Below the pieces are notes generated by a model, which saw only the letters and a program-made list of their open reading frames with translations, was not told where the DNA came from and did not search any database. This document shows, in pieces, positions 16,444 to 24,485 of a stretch of 64,000 nucleotides of DNA; position 1 is the stretch's first letter; every line of letters starts with the position of its first letter. A program made the translations under genes and the position numbers. The stretch is from Alphaproteobacteria bacterium (GTDB lineage: Bacteria; Pseudomonadota; Alphaproteobacteria; UBA828), in NCBI GenBank assembly GCA_022826345.1, contig JAJDVB010000023.1, forward strand, positions 3,161 through 67,160, given 5' to 3'.

Positions 16444-17205
16444 ATGGGAAGGTTGGACGACAAGGTCGCGGTGGTGACCGGCGGCTCGCGCGGCATCGGT
16501 GCCGCCATCGCGCGCCGCTTCGGTGCGGAGGGTGCACGCGTGGCCGTGGTCTACCAGGCGGCGGCCGAGGCCGCCGATGAGGTCGTGGCGTCGATCGAGA
16601 CTGCCGGCGGCGAAGCCACCGCGATCCGCTGCGACGTGGCGCAGACCGAGGCTTGCGGCGCCATGGCGGAGGACGTAGCGGCGGCCTTCGGCGGCGCCGA
16701 CATCCTCGTCAACAATGCGGGCATCCACCTGCTGACCGACCTCGGCCAGACTACCGAGGACCAGTGGGACCGGCAGATGGACACCAATGTGAAGGGCGCC
16801 TACTTCGCAGCGCAGGCGCTGCTGCCGCAGATGATGGTGCGCGGCGGCGGCAAGATCATCAACATCGGCTCGATCGTCGGCGAGACCGCCATCATGCGCT
16901 CGGCGGTCTATTGCGCCAGCAAGGGCGCGCTCAAGCTGATGACCAAGTCGCTGGCGCTCGACCTGCGTCCGCACAACATCCAGGTGAACACCCTTTCGCC
17001 CGGCTGCGTCGCGACCGACATGAACGCCCGCTACCGGGTCGAAATTGAGGGCTATGCCGAATCCCTGCAGGGCCGCTTCGGGCCGGGCGATCCGTGGATG
17101 ACGCCCGACGACATGGCGGGCACCGCCCTCTATCTGGCGTCCCCGGATTCCGATACGGTCACCGGCGCCAACATCATGGTGGACAAAGGCTATTCCGCCT
17201 ACTGA
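16444..17205 (+). CDS. SDR family oxidoreductase (first of a tandem pair)
   Basis: This 253-residue classical short-chain dehydrogenase has the cofactor motif TGGSRGIG at about 12-19, NNAG at about 88-91, the catalytic Ser in INIGS and YCASK as the catalytic Tyr/Lys motif. The start at 16444 matches the start of the paralogue directly downstream (both begin MGRL-DKVAVVTGG). It is an NAD(P)H-dependent oxidoreductase of unknown alcohol/ketone substrate. It is followed after 60 bp by a close copy, showing a recent tandem duplication. Confidence 0.88.
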   Translation: MGRLDDKVAVVTGGSRGIGAAIARRFGAEGARVAVVYQAAAEAADEVVASIETAGGEATAIRCDVAQTEACGAMAEDVAAAFGGADILVNNAGIHLLTDLGQTTEDQWDRQMDTNVKGAYFAAQALLPQMMVRGGGKIINIGSIVGETAIMRSAVYCASKGALKLMTKSLALDLRPHNIQVNTLSPGCVATDMNARYRVEIEGYAESLQGRFGPGDPWMTPDDMAGTALYLASPDSDTVTGANIMVDKGYSAY

Positions 17206-17265
17206 CCCGCTCGGCAAGAATGCGACGTGGCCGGTACGCCGGCGCAACCAGAGGACAAGACCAGG

Positions 17266-18027
17266 ATGGGAAGGCTGAACGACAAGGTGGCAGTGGTGAC
17301 GGGCGGCTCACGCGGCATTGGTGCCGCCATCGCGCGCCGCTTCGGTGCCGAGGGCGCGCGCGTTGCCGTGGTCTACAAGGCGGCGGCCGAGGCTGCGAAC
17401 GAGGTCGTGGCGGACATCAAGGCTGCCGGCAGCGAGGCCACCGCCATCCGCTGCGACGTGGCGCAGACGGCGGCGTGCAACGCCATGGCGGACGCCGTGG
17501 CGGAAGCCTTCGGCGGCGCCGACATCCTCGTGAACAACGCGGGCATCTACCTGCTGACGATGCCGGGCGAGACCAGCGAGGACGAGTGGGACAGCCAGAT
17601 GAACACCAACGTGAAGGGCGCCTACTTCGCAGCCCAGGCGTTGCTGCCGCAGATGATGGCCCGCGGCGGCGGCAAGATCATCAACATCGGCTCGATCGCG
17701 GGCGAGACCGGAATCCCCGCCTCGGCCGTCTACTGCGCCACCAAGGGCGCCATCAAGCTGATGACCAAGTCGCTCGCGCTTGACCTGCGCCCGCACAACA
17801 TCCAGGTGAACAGCCTCTCGCCGGGCTGCGTCGAATCCGACATGAACGCCGGCTACCGGGCAGAACTTCAGGAATTCATGGATGCGCTGCAGGGCCGCTT
17901 CGGCGTCGGCAATCCGTGGATGGTGCCGGAAGACATGGCGGGCACCGCCGTTTATCTGGCGTCGTCCGACTCCGACACCGTCACGGGCGCCAACGTCATG
18001 GTGGACAACGGCTACTCGGCGTTTTGA
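17266..18027 (+). CDS. SDR family oxidoreductase (second of a tandem pair)
   Basis: This 253-residue protein has exactly the same length as the SDR upstream and is about four fifths identical by eye. The motifs TGGSRGIG, NNAGIY, INIGS and YCATK are all intact. Differences concentrate around residues 95-110 and 205-220, the substrate loop region of classical SDRs, so the two copies may have different substrates. The ATG at 17266 follows AGAGGACAAG. It ends 5 bp before the stop of the convergent molybdopterin enzyme gene, leaving no room for a terminator. Confidence 0.88.
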   Translation: MGRLNDKVAVVTGGSRGIGAAIARRFGAEGARVAVVYKAAAEAANEVVADIKAAGSEATAIRCDVAQTAACNAMADAVAEAFGGADILVNNAGIYLLTMPGETSEDEWDSQMNTNVKGAYFAAQALLPQMMARGGGKIINIGSIAGETGIPASAVYCATKGAIKLMTKSLALDLRPHNIQVNSLSPGCVESDMNAGYRAELQEFMDALQGRFGVGNPWMVPEDMAGTAVYLASSDSDTVTGANVMVDNGYSAF

Positions 18028-18032
18028 GCTAC

Positions 18033-20408
18033 CTACCCGCTATGTGCGGCCGAAGGCTCCAGTCGGCAGGGGTAGGCCCTGAGCGGCACGCAGCCGCCGA
18101 TAGGATCGAAGGTTTCGTTGCCGATCGCCGCGTTCAGATTGGCGCCGTCGGTGGTCGAGTAGCCGGGGAGCGAGAGCTCCTCGCAGGCCTGCCACCAGCC
18201 GTGCGTGGCGCTCACCACCTGGGGATGAAGCTTCGCGGCAAAGCGGGCCCGTCCCCGCAGCGTGCCGTGGGGCGTGGTCAGCGCAACCCAGTCGCCCTCG
18301 CCGACCTCGTGAGCGGCAGCCGTCTCCGGGTTGATGTCCACCATGGGGTCCGGCTCGTGCCGCCTGAGCGACGGCAGATTGCGGTTCATGCTGTGCATGA
18401 AGTGCGGTGACTTGCCGCCGGTCAGCACCAGCGGGAAGGCCGCCGCCCGGTCCCCGTCGCCGTCGTCGAGCACCGTCTCGACATAGTCGGGCAGCGGGTC
18501 GTAGCCGTGATTGAGGAAGTGCTCGGCGTAAATCTCGACCTTGCCGGTCGGTGTGTCGAAGCCGGCCGGGACGCCGTCGACGGGCTCGGCGTACTTGCGC
18601 CGGCGTACCGGTTGCGCCGTCGAGAGGCCCCGCGGCGCCGCCCGCAGCTCCTCCAGCGTCAGGCCGCTCGGCTCGATGCGGTACTGCATAGCCGCATCGA
18701 TGTCGCCCTGCCAGAACAGGTTGCCGAGGCCCAGGCGCTCGGCCAGCGCGAAGGCAATCCAGGTGTCGGAGCGGGACTCGCCCCGGGCCTCCACGGCGGC
18801 GGGACGGAGCTGGAGCCACGCGCTCGCCTCGTCGTCCACCAGGAAGTCGGTGCAGAGGCCTTCGCGCTCGAAGGCCGAGGCGACCGGCAGAACGATGTCC
18901 GCATACTGTGCCGTCGGGGTCATGAAGAGATCGGCGTGAACCATGAACTCAAGCGCGGCAAGCGCCTGGGCGCCGCGTGCACCGTCGGCGTGGGAGTGGA
19001 GGATGTTCTTCCCGAAGTTCACGAACGCGCGCACCGGGTAAGGCCGTTGCTCGAGGATTGCATCGTAGAAGACGTCGGTGTTGATCCAGCCCTCGGTTTC
19101 GGGGCCGAGCGGCCGCTCCGCAAGCCCGATCGTCTTGCCGCGCAGCGTCTCCGGCAACAGGTCCATGCTCATTACGTCGTTCGTCGGGACCTTGGCGTGC
19201 ACCACGCTGCCGCCGTCGTCGTCGAAGCTCCCGGTGAGCGCATAGAGCAGCGCGACGGCGCGGTTGGTCTGGCCCGCGTTTGCCTGCATCTCGAGCCCGG
19301 TCCAGGAATGGAGCGAAACCGGCCCCGACGTGCCGATGAGTCGCGCCGTCTCGCGCACCTGCGCCGCCGGAACGTGGGTGATGGCCTCGACACGCTCGGG
19401 CGGATAGCGCCGGCAGAGCTCCGCATAGAGGTCGAAGGCGGGGCGGCAGGCGAAGGTGCCGCCGGCGCCCTCGATCTCGTAGCGGCCTTCCAGCGCGAGG
19501 TCGGCATCCTCGCGCTCGTAGGCCCCGCGCCCGCCGTCGTAGCGAATCGGCGCGCCCGCCGCGCTGTCCCAGGCGACGCGCTCGGCGGAATCACCGCCCT
19601 CGTCGAGGTCGGCGCCGGTGAGGAAGCGGCCGGTGTCCTCGCGCACCAGGAGCGGGCCGTTGGTCCAGCGTGTGACGAAGGCGCGATCGAACAGGTCCTC
19701 GTCGATCATCACGCCCGCCAGGCCCAGCGCCAGCGCCCCGTCGCTGCCCGGGCGCACGCGGAGCCACTGATCGGCCTTGACCGCGAGGCCGGCATGGCGC
19801 GGGTCGATTACCACGAGCTTGGCGCCGCGCGCCTTGGCGCGCGCGACCCGGGTGCCGTGGGCGAGCCAGGTCGCACTCGGGTTGTGCCCCCAGAGGATGA
19901 CGCAGCCGGTGCGGGGAAGATCAGGCACGGGCAGCGGCACGCCGAAAGTCTGGGCGAAAAACATGTCCTTGCCGAAGCCGCACAACTCCATCGCGATCAC
20001 CGCGTTGGAGCTGCCGAAGGCGCGGCGCAGGCGCTCGACCCAGACAAAGCCGTCCTGCATCGCGGTGCCGGCCGTCGTCGTGATGCCGAAGGCGACCGAC
20101 TCCGAGCCGGACTCGTTCGCGAGCCGCGTCAGCGTCTCGGCGATGGTATCGAGCGCCTCGTCCCACGAGATTTGCTGCCAGCCGGGATCGTCATCGCCTT
20201 TCGGTCGCGTCCGCTTCATCGGGTGGAGCAGGCGGTCTGGGCTATGCACCAGCTCGGGCGCGGCGCGCCCTTTGGCGCAGAGCGCCTGGCCCGTGGGGTG
20301 CTCCGGATCGGGCTCGACCGCGACGAGGCGGCCGTCCTCCACCGTGGAGATGCAGCCGCAGCGCGACCAGCAGAGGGCGCAAAAACCGTGGACTCGTTCG
20401 GTGGCCAT
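18033..20408 (-). CDS. Molybdopterin-dependent oxidoreductase (formate dehydrogenase/DMSO reductase superfamily)
   Basis: The 791-residue catalytic subunit has an N-terminal [4Fe-4S] site (Cys 10, 13, 17 and 44). A bis-MGD domain follows, and a cysteine at about 143 (MELCGFGKDM) sits where the Mo/W ligand is expected. The C-terminal molybdopterin dinucleotide-binding domain contains VLTGGKSPHFMHSMN and GDWVALTTPHG. No Tat signal is present, so it is cytoplasmic. No iron-sulphur or membrane subunit gene is adjacent. It follows the HyuA-HyuB pair by 28 bp and is probably co-transcribed with it, hinting at a joint role in the same catabolic route. The substrate is unknown. Confidence 0.85.
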   Translation of the reverse strand: MATERVHGFCALCWSRCGCISTVEDGRLVAVEPDPEHPTGQALCAKGRAAPELVHSPDRLLHPMKRTRPKGDDDPGWQQISWDEALDTIAETLTRLANESGSESVAFGITTTAGTAMQDGFVWVERLRRAFGSSNAVIAMELCGFGKDMFFAQTFGVPLPVPDLPRTGCVILWGHNPSATWLAHGTRVARAKARGAKLVVIDPRHAGLAVKADQWLRVRPGSDGALALGLAGVMIDEDLFDRAFVTRWTNGPLLVREDTGRFLTGADLDEGGDSAERVAWDSAAGAPIRYDGGRGAYEREDADLALEGRYEIEGAGGTFACRPAFDLYAELCRRYPPERVEAITHVPAAQVRETARLIGTSGPVSLHSWTGLEMQANAGQTNRAVALLYALTGSFDDDGGSVVHAKVPTNDVMSMDLLPETLRGKTIGLAERPLGPETEGWINTDVFYDAILEQRPYPVRAFVNFGKNILHSHADGARGAQALAALEFMVHADLFMTPTAQYADIVLPVASAFEREGLCTDFLVDDEASAWLQLRPAAVEARGESRSDTWIAFALAERLGLGNLFWQGDIDAAMQYRIEPSGLTLEELRAAPRGLSTAQPVRRRKYAEPVDGVPAGFDTPTGKVEIYAEHFLNHGYDPLPDYVETVLDDGDGDRAAAFPLVLTGGKSPHFMHSMNRNLPSLRRHEPDPMVDINPETAAAHEVGEGDWVALTTPHGTLRGRARFAAKLHPQVVSATHGWWQACEELSLPGYSTTDGANLNAAIGNETFDPIGGCVPLRAYPCRLEPSAAHSG

Positions 20409-20436
20409 GATGTGCGTCTCCCTGTGATCGGCGCGG

Positions 20437-22230
20437 CTACGCCGCGCGGCGCTCGCCCCTGAGCGCCTCGGTGGCCGCGAGGTCGACGGCGCGCTCTTGC
20501 GCGTCGATCACCACGCCGTATGCGGCGCGCGCCTCGTCGATCGAGATGTAGTCGTCGAGAACGTCGTCGAGAACCTGCTCCACCGGGCGGGCCATGGGGT
20601 CGCCCCAACCGCCGCCGCCGCCGGTCTCGATGCGGAAGGCCTCGCCCGGCGCGAAGCGATAGGCGGCGAGCAACGGGTTGTGCCACGTGCCGTCAGCCGC
20701 CAGACCGCCGATCACCTCGGCAGAGCCGTCGGGCCCGAGCTTGCAGAGCCGCTGCGCCCTGCTTTCCTGCCCGCCCTCGACACCGGGGCTGCCCGCGAGG
20801 GTCCGCGAGGTCTCGATGCTGAGCTCCGCGTTCCCGTTGAAGCGGAACTGGAGCCTCGCGCCGAGTCCGCCCCGGTGGGTGCCGGGCCCCGCCGAATCCT
20901 GCCGCAGGTCGAACGCTTCGTAGACGATGGGGTAGCAGAGCTCGGCGACCTCGGCCGAGAGGTTCATGCAATTGCCTGTGGGGTCGAACCTGACGCTGGC
21001 GCCGTCCATGTCGTTCATGCCGCCCCAGCCGCCGGCGGGCAGGTCGGAGAACACGGTTTGGCGCCGGGTCTCGGGGTCGGTCACGGCGCAGACTAGCCAG
21101 TTCACGTCCGACATGGTGCCGCCCGTCGCGTCTTGCGGCATGGCCTGGCTCATCGCCAGCCAGATCGAGCTGTTGATCTTGGCGGCGGTGACCGTGGTGC
21201 AGCCGATGGTCGGCGCGGGCCACTTGGCGTTGAGCCAGCAATCGTCCGGCAGCACGATGTCGACGGCGTCGAACAGGCCGGCGTTGGCAGGCGCCTCGGG
21301 GCAGAGGTAGAAGCGCAGCGCCAGATAGGTGGCCGAGAACGTGTTGGCAAGCGGTGAGTTGATCGCGCCCACGCATTGCGGGTCCGACCCGGTGAAGTCG
21401 ACGGTCATCTTCTCGCCGTCCACGACGATCTTGACGGCAAGCTTGATGGGCTCTTCGCTGAAGCCGTCGGTGTCGACGAAGTCGGTCACCGCGTACTCGC
21501 CGTCGGGGATCGCCTCGATGCGGCTGCGGCTGATGCGGTTGGTGTAGGCGATCAGCTCGCGCATGGCGATCTCGACCGTCTCCAGGCCGTAGCGGTCAAC
21601 CGCGCGGTTGAACTCCTGCTCGGCGACCTTCAGTGCCCCCATGTGGGCCTGGATGTCGCCCTCGATGTATTCCGGGCAGCGCGTGTTGTTCTTGATCAGC
21701 GCCAGCAGGTCCTGGTTCATCTCGTATTCGTTGAAGAGCTTGAGCGGCGGGATGCGCAGCCCTTCGCCGGCGATGTGCGTGCCGAAGGATTGCCCGCCGG
21801 CGGCGCCGCCGCCGAGGTCCTGCCAGTGCCCCCGGCTCACGGCAAAGCCGAGCAGCTTCTCGTCGCTGAAGATCGGCATCGTGAACGTGGTGTCGGGAAT
21901 ATGCGTCCCGCCCTGGAAGGGATCGTTCAGGACCACAACGTCACCGGGGCGGAGCGTCTCCTTGCCATACTTGTTGACCGATTCCTGGGCGGCGAAGTGC
22001 ATCGCCGCCATATGGATCGGGCAGCCCGGCGATTGGGAGACGAGGCGGATGTCCGAATCGTAGACGGCGTTGGAGTAGTCGAGGATGTCGCTCAGGATCG
22101 GCGAGAACGCGGTCTTTTGGAGCACCTTGCTCATGCGCTCGCAGCAGAAATCGAAATGGCTGCGCAGGACCTCGAAGGTCACCGGATCGAGACCCCTGAT
22201 CTCCGATGCGTTGTGTCTGACTGTATCCAT
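20437..22230 (-). CDS. Hydantoinase B/oxoprolinase family protein (HyuB)
   Basis: The 597-residue protein belongs to the hydantoinase_B family, the beta partner in ATP-dependent hydantoinases, 5-oxoprolinase halves and acetone/acetophenone carboxylases. Family hallmarks are FSPILSDILDYSNAVYD, DVVVLNDPFQGGTHIPD, SRGHWQDLGG and the C-terminal GGGGGWGDPMARP. It lies 20 bp after its HyuA partner and 28 bp before the molybdopterin enzyme on the same strand. It belongs to a different subgroup from the three basic-tailed HyuB proteins in this window. Confidence 0.9.
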   Translation of the reverse strand: MDTVRHNASEIRGLDPVTFEVLRSHFDFCCERMSKVLQKTAFSPILSDILDYSNAVYDSDIRLVSQSPGCPIHMAAMHFAAQESVNKYGKETLRPGDVVVLNDPFQGGTHIPDTTFTMPIFSDEKLLGFAVSRGHWQDLGGGAAGGQSFGTHIAGEGLRIPPLKLFNEYEMNQDLLALIKNNTRCPEYIEGDIQAHMGALKVAEQEFNRAVDRYGLETVEIAMRELIAYTNRISRSRIEAIPDGEYAVTDFVDTDGFSEEPIKLAVKIVVDGEKMTVDFTGSDPQCVGAINSPLANTFSATYLALRFYLCPEAPANAGLFDAVDIVLPDDCWLNAKWPAPTIGCTTVTAAKINSSIWLAMSQAMPQDATGGTMSDVNWLVCAVTDPETRRQTVFSDLPAGGWGGMNDMDGASVRFDPTGNCMNLSAEVAELCYPIVYEAFDLRQDSAGPGTHRGGLGARLQFRFNGNAELSIETSRTLAGSPGVEGGQESRAQRLCKLGPDGSAEVIGGLAADGTWHNPLLAAYRFAPGEAFRIETGGGGGWGDPMARPVEQVLDDVLDDYISIDEARAAYGVVIDAQERAVDLAATEALRGERRAA

Positions 22231-22250
22231 GGCCTTGACCCCTTAAGCGC

Positions 22251-24281
22251 TCAGACGGCTCCGTCCAACGCGATCAACAGGTTGCCGCTGCGGTCGACCG
22301 ACGCCTGCGTGCCCGGCGGCAGGACGGTCTCCGAATGGTCGTAGTCTACTATGGCGGGGCCGGTGATGGCGACGCCGGGGTAGAGCCGCTCGCCGGCGTA
22401 AATCGCGACATCGTGCCATGACCCGCCGAAGTAGACCGCTCGCGTGCCGCCCTCGACCTCGGCAGCATCGCGTGAATCGGCTCCGTGCAGGGTCGGGCGC
22501 CCGAAGGCGCCTGCGGCGGTGACGCCGATGCTGACGAACTCCGACGGGAAGGTCGGCGACTTGACGCCGTGCTCGGCTTCGTGTGCGTCGTGGAAGGCAT
22601 CGGCGATGTCCTGCGCCCGCTGGGCCGAGAGCGGGCCGTCACCCAGCGGTGTCAACACCTCCCAGAACTGGCCGACGTAGCGCATCTGCGCGTGGCGCGA
22701 GAGCATCATCTCGCCTTCCGCGATGCCGTCTCGCGCGAGCAGCGCCCGGCCCTGGCGTTCGAGTTCGGCGAACATCTGGTTGAGCCGGGCGAAGTCCGCC
22801 TCGTCCACGGGGGCGTAGTAGAACTCTTCCAGGTCGTGGCGGATGTCCATGGCGGTCGCGCCGAAGGCCGAGGCGACTCCGGCATGAGCCGGGACGACGA
22901 TGCAGGGGATGTTCATCGCGCGCGCGATCTGGCAGGCGTGCATCGGGCCCGCGCCGCCGAAGCTCGCGAGCACGAAGTCGCGCGGGTCCCGGCCGCGGTC
23001 GGTGAGCACGAGCTTGATCGCCTGGGCCATGTTCTCGCAGGTGATCGAGATGATCGCCTCGGCTGCCTCCAGTCGGTCGATGCCGAGCCGGTCGGCGATT
23101 CTGCCCACGGCGCGCTCAGCGGCGTCGGCATCGAGCGCGAGCTTGCCGCCCAGCGTGGCGTCCAGCCGGCCGAGCACGAAGTTCGCGTCCGTGACCGTCG
23201 CCTCGGCGCCACCGCGGTCGTAGCAGGCCGGGCCCGGATCGGAGCCCGCGCTCTGCGGCCCGACGCGCAGCGAGCCGCCCTTGTCGACCCAGGCGATCGA
23301 CCCGCCGCCGGCACCGACGCTGCGGATGTCGAGCATCGGGATGGTGATCGGCACTTCCCATTCGAGCTGGTAGTCGTGGGTGAGCAGCCCTTCGCCCTGA
23401 TCGACGATCGATGCGTCGAAGGTCGTGCCCCCCATGTCGGTGTGGATGATGTTGGAGAATTCGGTGGTCTGGCTCAGGTAGCGGGCGTAGGCGACGCCGC
23501 CGGCCGGTCCCGATTCCACCAGCTCCTCGGGCCGCTCGATGGCGAGATCGACGCCCATCATGCCGCCGTTGCTCTTGAGCGCGAGCAGCGAGCCCGAGAA
23601 GCCGTTGTCGCGCAGCCCGGCCGCCAAGCGGGTGAAATAGTCGGTCATCACCGGGAGCAGCGCGGCGCGCACCACCGTGGTGGAGAAGCGCCCGTGCTCC
23701 CGGAACTTCCTCACCGTCTCGGACGAGAGCGCGATGTGGCAGTCGGGATACTCCTTCAGCAGGATGTCCCGCATCCGGGCTTCGTGCCGCCCGTCCACGT
23801 AAGCGTTGATGAAGCAGATGGCGATCGACTGCGCGCCCTGCTCCCTGATCTGACGCGCGACTTGGCGGGCCTCTTCGTCGTCGAAGGGGCTCAGGTCCTC
23901 GCCGGAAGCGGAGAGCCGGCATCCCAGGGTGAAGCGCAAGCGCCGGGGGACGATGGGCGTGGGCCGCTTCTGGCGCAGCGCGAACAGGTGCTGCCGGCGC
24001 TGACGCCCGATCTCGATGACGTCGCGAAAGCCCTCCGTCGTGACCATGGCGACCGGCGGATAGCTGCGCTCTACCAGCGCGTTGGTCGCGGTCGTGGTGC
24101 CGTGCACGAGCACGCTGATCTCCGCGGGGGCGATCTCGGCTGCTTCAAGCGCGTTCAGCACGCCCACCGAGCGGTCGCCGGCGGTGGTCAGCACCTTCGC
24201 CGAAATCGTCTCGCCGCTCTCCCCGTTCGCCGCGAAGAGGTCGGTGAAGGTTCCTCCAACGTCAATTCCGACGTGCCACAT
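22251..24281 (-). CDS. Hydantoinase A/oxoprolinase family protein (HyuA)
   Basis: The 676-residue alpha partner of this family has an ASKHA-type ATPase fold. The phosphate-1 motif GIDVGGTFTDLF is at about 5-16, HTDMGGTTFDASI is in the middle and the ATP-binding glycine loop is FGGAGPMHA near residue 440. The C-terminal region contains ITGPAIVDYDHSETVLPPG. It is expected to use ATP to activate a carbonyl, for ring opening or carboxylation together with HyuB. It diverges from a second HyuA across 204 bp and starts the minus-strand operon HyuA-HyuB-molybdoenzyme. Confidence 0.9.
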   Translation of the reverse strand: MWHVGIDVGGTFTDLFAANGESGETISAKVLTTAGDRSVGVLNALEAAEIAPAEISVLVHGTTTATNALVERSYPPVAMVTTEGFRDVIEIGRQRRQHLFALRQKRPTPIVPRRLRFTLGCRLSASGEDLSPFDDEEARQVARQIREQGAQSIAICFINAYVDGRHEARMRDILLKEYPDCHIALSSETVRKFREHGRFSTTVVRAALLPVMTDYFTRLAAGLRDNGFSGSLLALKSNGGMMGVDLAIERPEELVESGPAGGVAYARYLSQTTEFSNIIHTDMGGTTFDASIVDQGEGLLTHDYQLEWEVPITIPMLDIRSVGAGGGSIAWVDKGGSLRVGPQSAGSDPGPACYDRGGAEATVTDANFVLGRLDATLGGKLALDADAAERAVGRIADRLGIDRLEAAEAIISITCENMAQAIKLVLTDRGRDPRDFVLASFGGAGPMHACQIARAMNIPCIVVPAHAGVASAFGATAMDIRHDLEEFYYAPVDEADFARLNQMFAELERQGRALLARDGIAEGEMMLSRHAQMRYVGQFWEVLTPLGDGPLSAQRAQDIADAFHDAHEAEHGVKSPTFPSEFVSIGVTAAGAFGRPTLHGADSRDAAEVEGGTRAVYFGGSWHDVAIYAGERLYPGVAITGPAIVDYDHSETVLPPGTQASVDRSGNLLIALDGAV

Positions 24282-24422
24282 CGCGCTAATCCCGGTGGGT
24301 CGATGGATCGTGAGAACCGGTCGAAGACCGCCTGGTCGAGAACGGAGCCCGGCAGCGCTTGCCGGAGGCGCAGTATTTCTAGCGGATCGACGGTCTCACG
24401 GAAATATCGGCCGGCCCGCGGA

Positions 24423-24440
24423 TGACCTTGGCAAGGGTCA
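24423..24440. promoter_or_regulatory. Dyad in the divergent HyuA-HyuA intergenic region
   Basis: TGACC and GGTCA half-sites are separated by 8 bases and sit 46 bp before the plus-strand HyuA start, within the 204-bp divergent region. The symmetry suits a dimeric regulator but no regulator gene is adjacent. I see nothing else of note in this gap. Confidence 0.3.
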
Positions 24441-24485
24441 TGTGATAGAGACAGGGCGGCAGTTGAACGCGTTGGGAGGGGCTTC

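Noticed and set aside
16444..18027. The two SDR genes as one frameshifted gene
   Set aside because: Each has a complete start, cofactor motif, catalytic motif and stop, so they are two full genes.
18507..20462. 651-codon open frame antisense to the molybdopterin enzyme
   Set aside because: A mirror frame of a gene with intact cofactor motifs; product composition is unlike a natural protein.
22485..24425. 646-codon open frame antisense to HyuA
   Set aside because: It mirrors the HyuA gene at 22251-24281 and has no domain motifs; the long length reflects high GC content.
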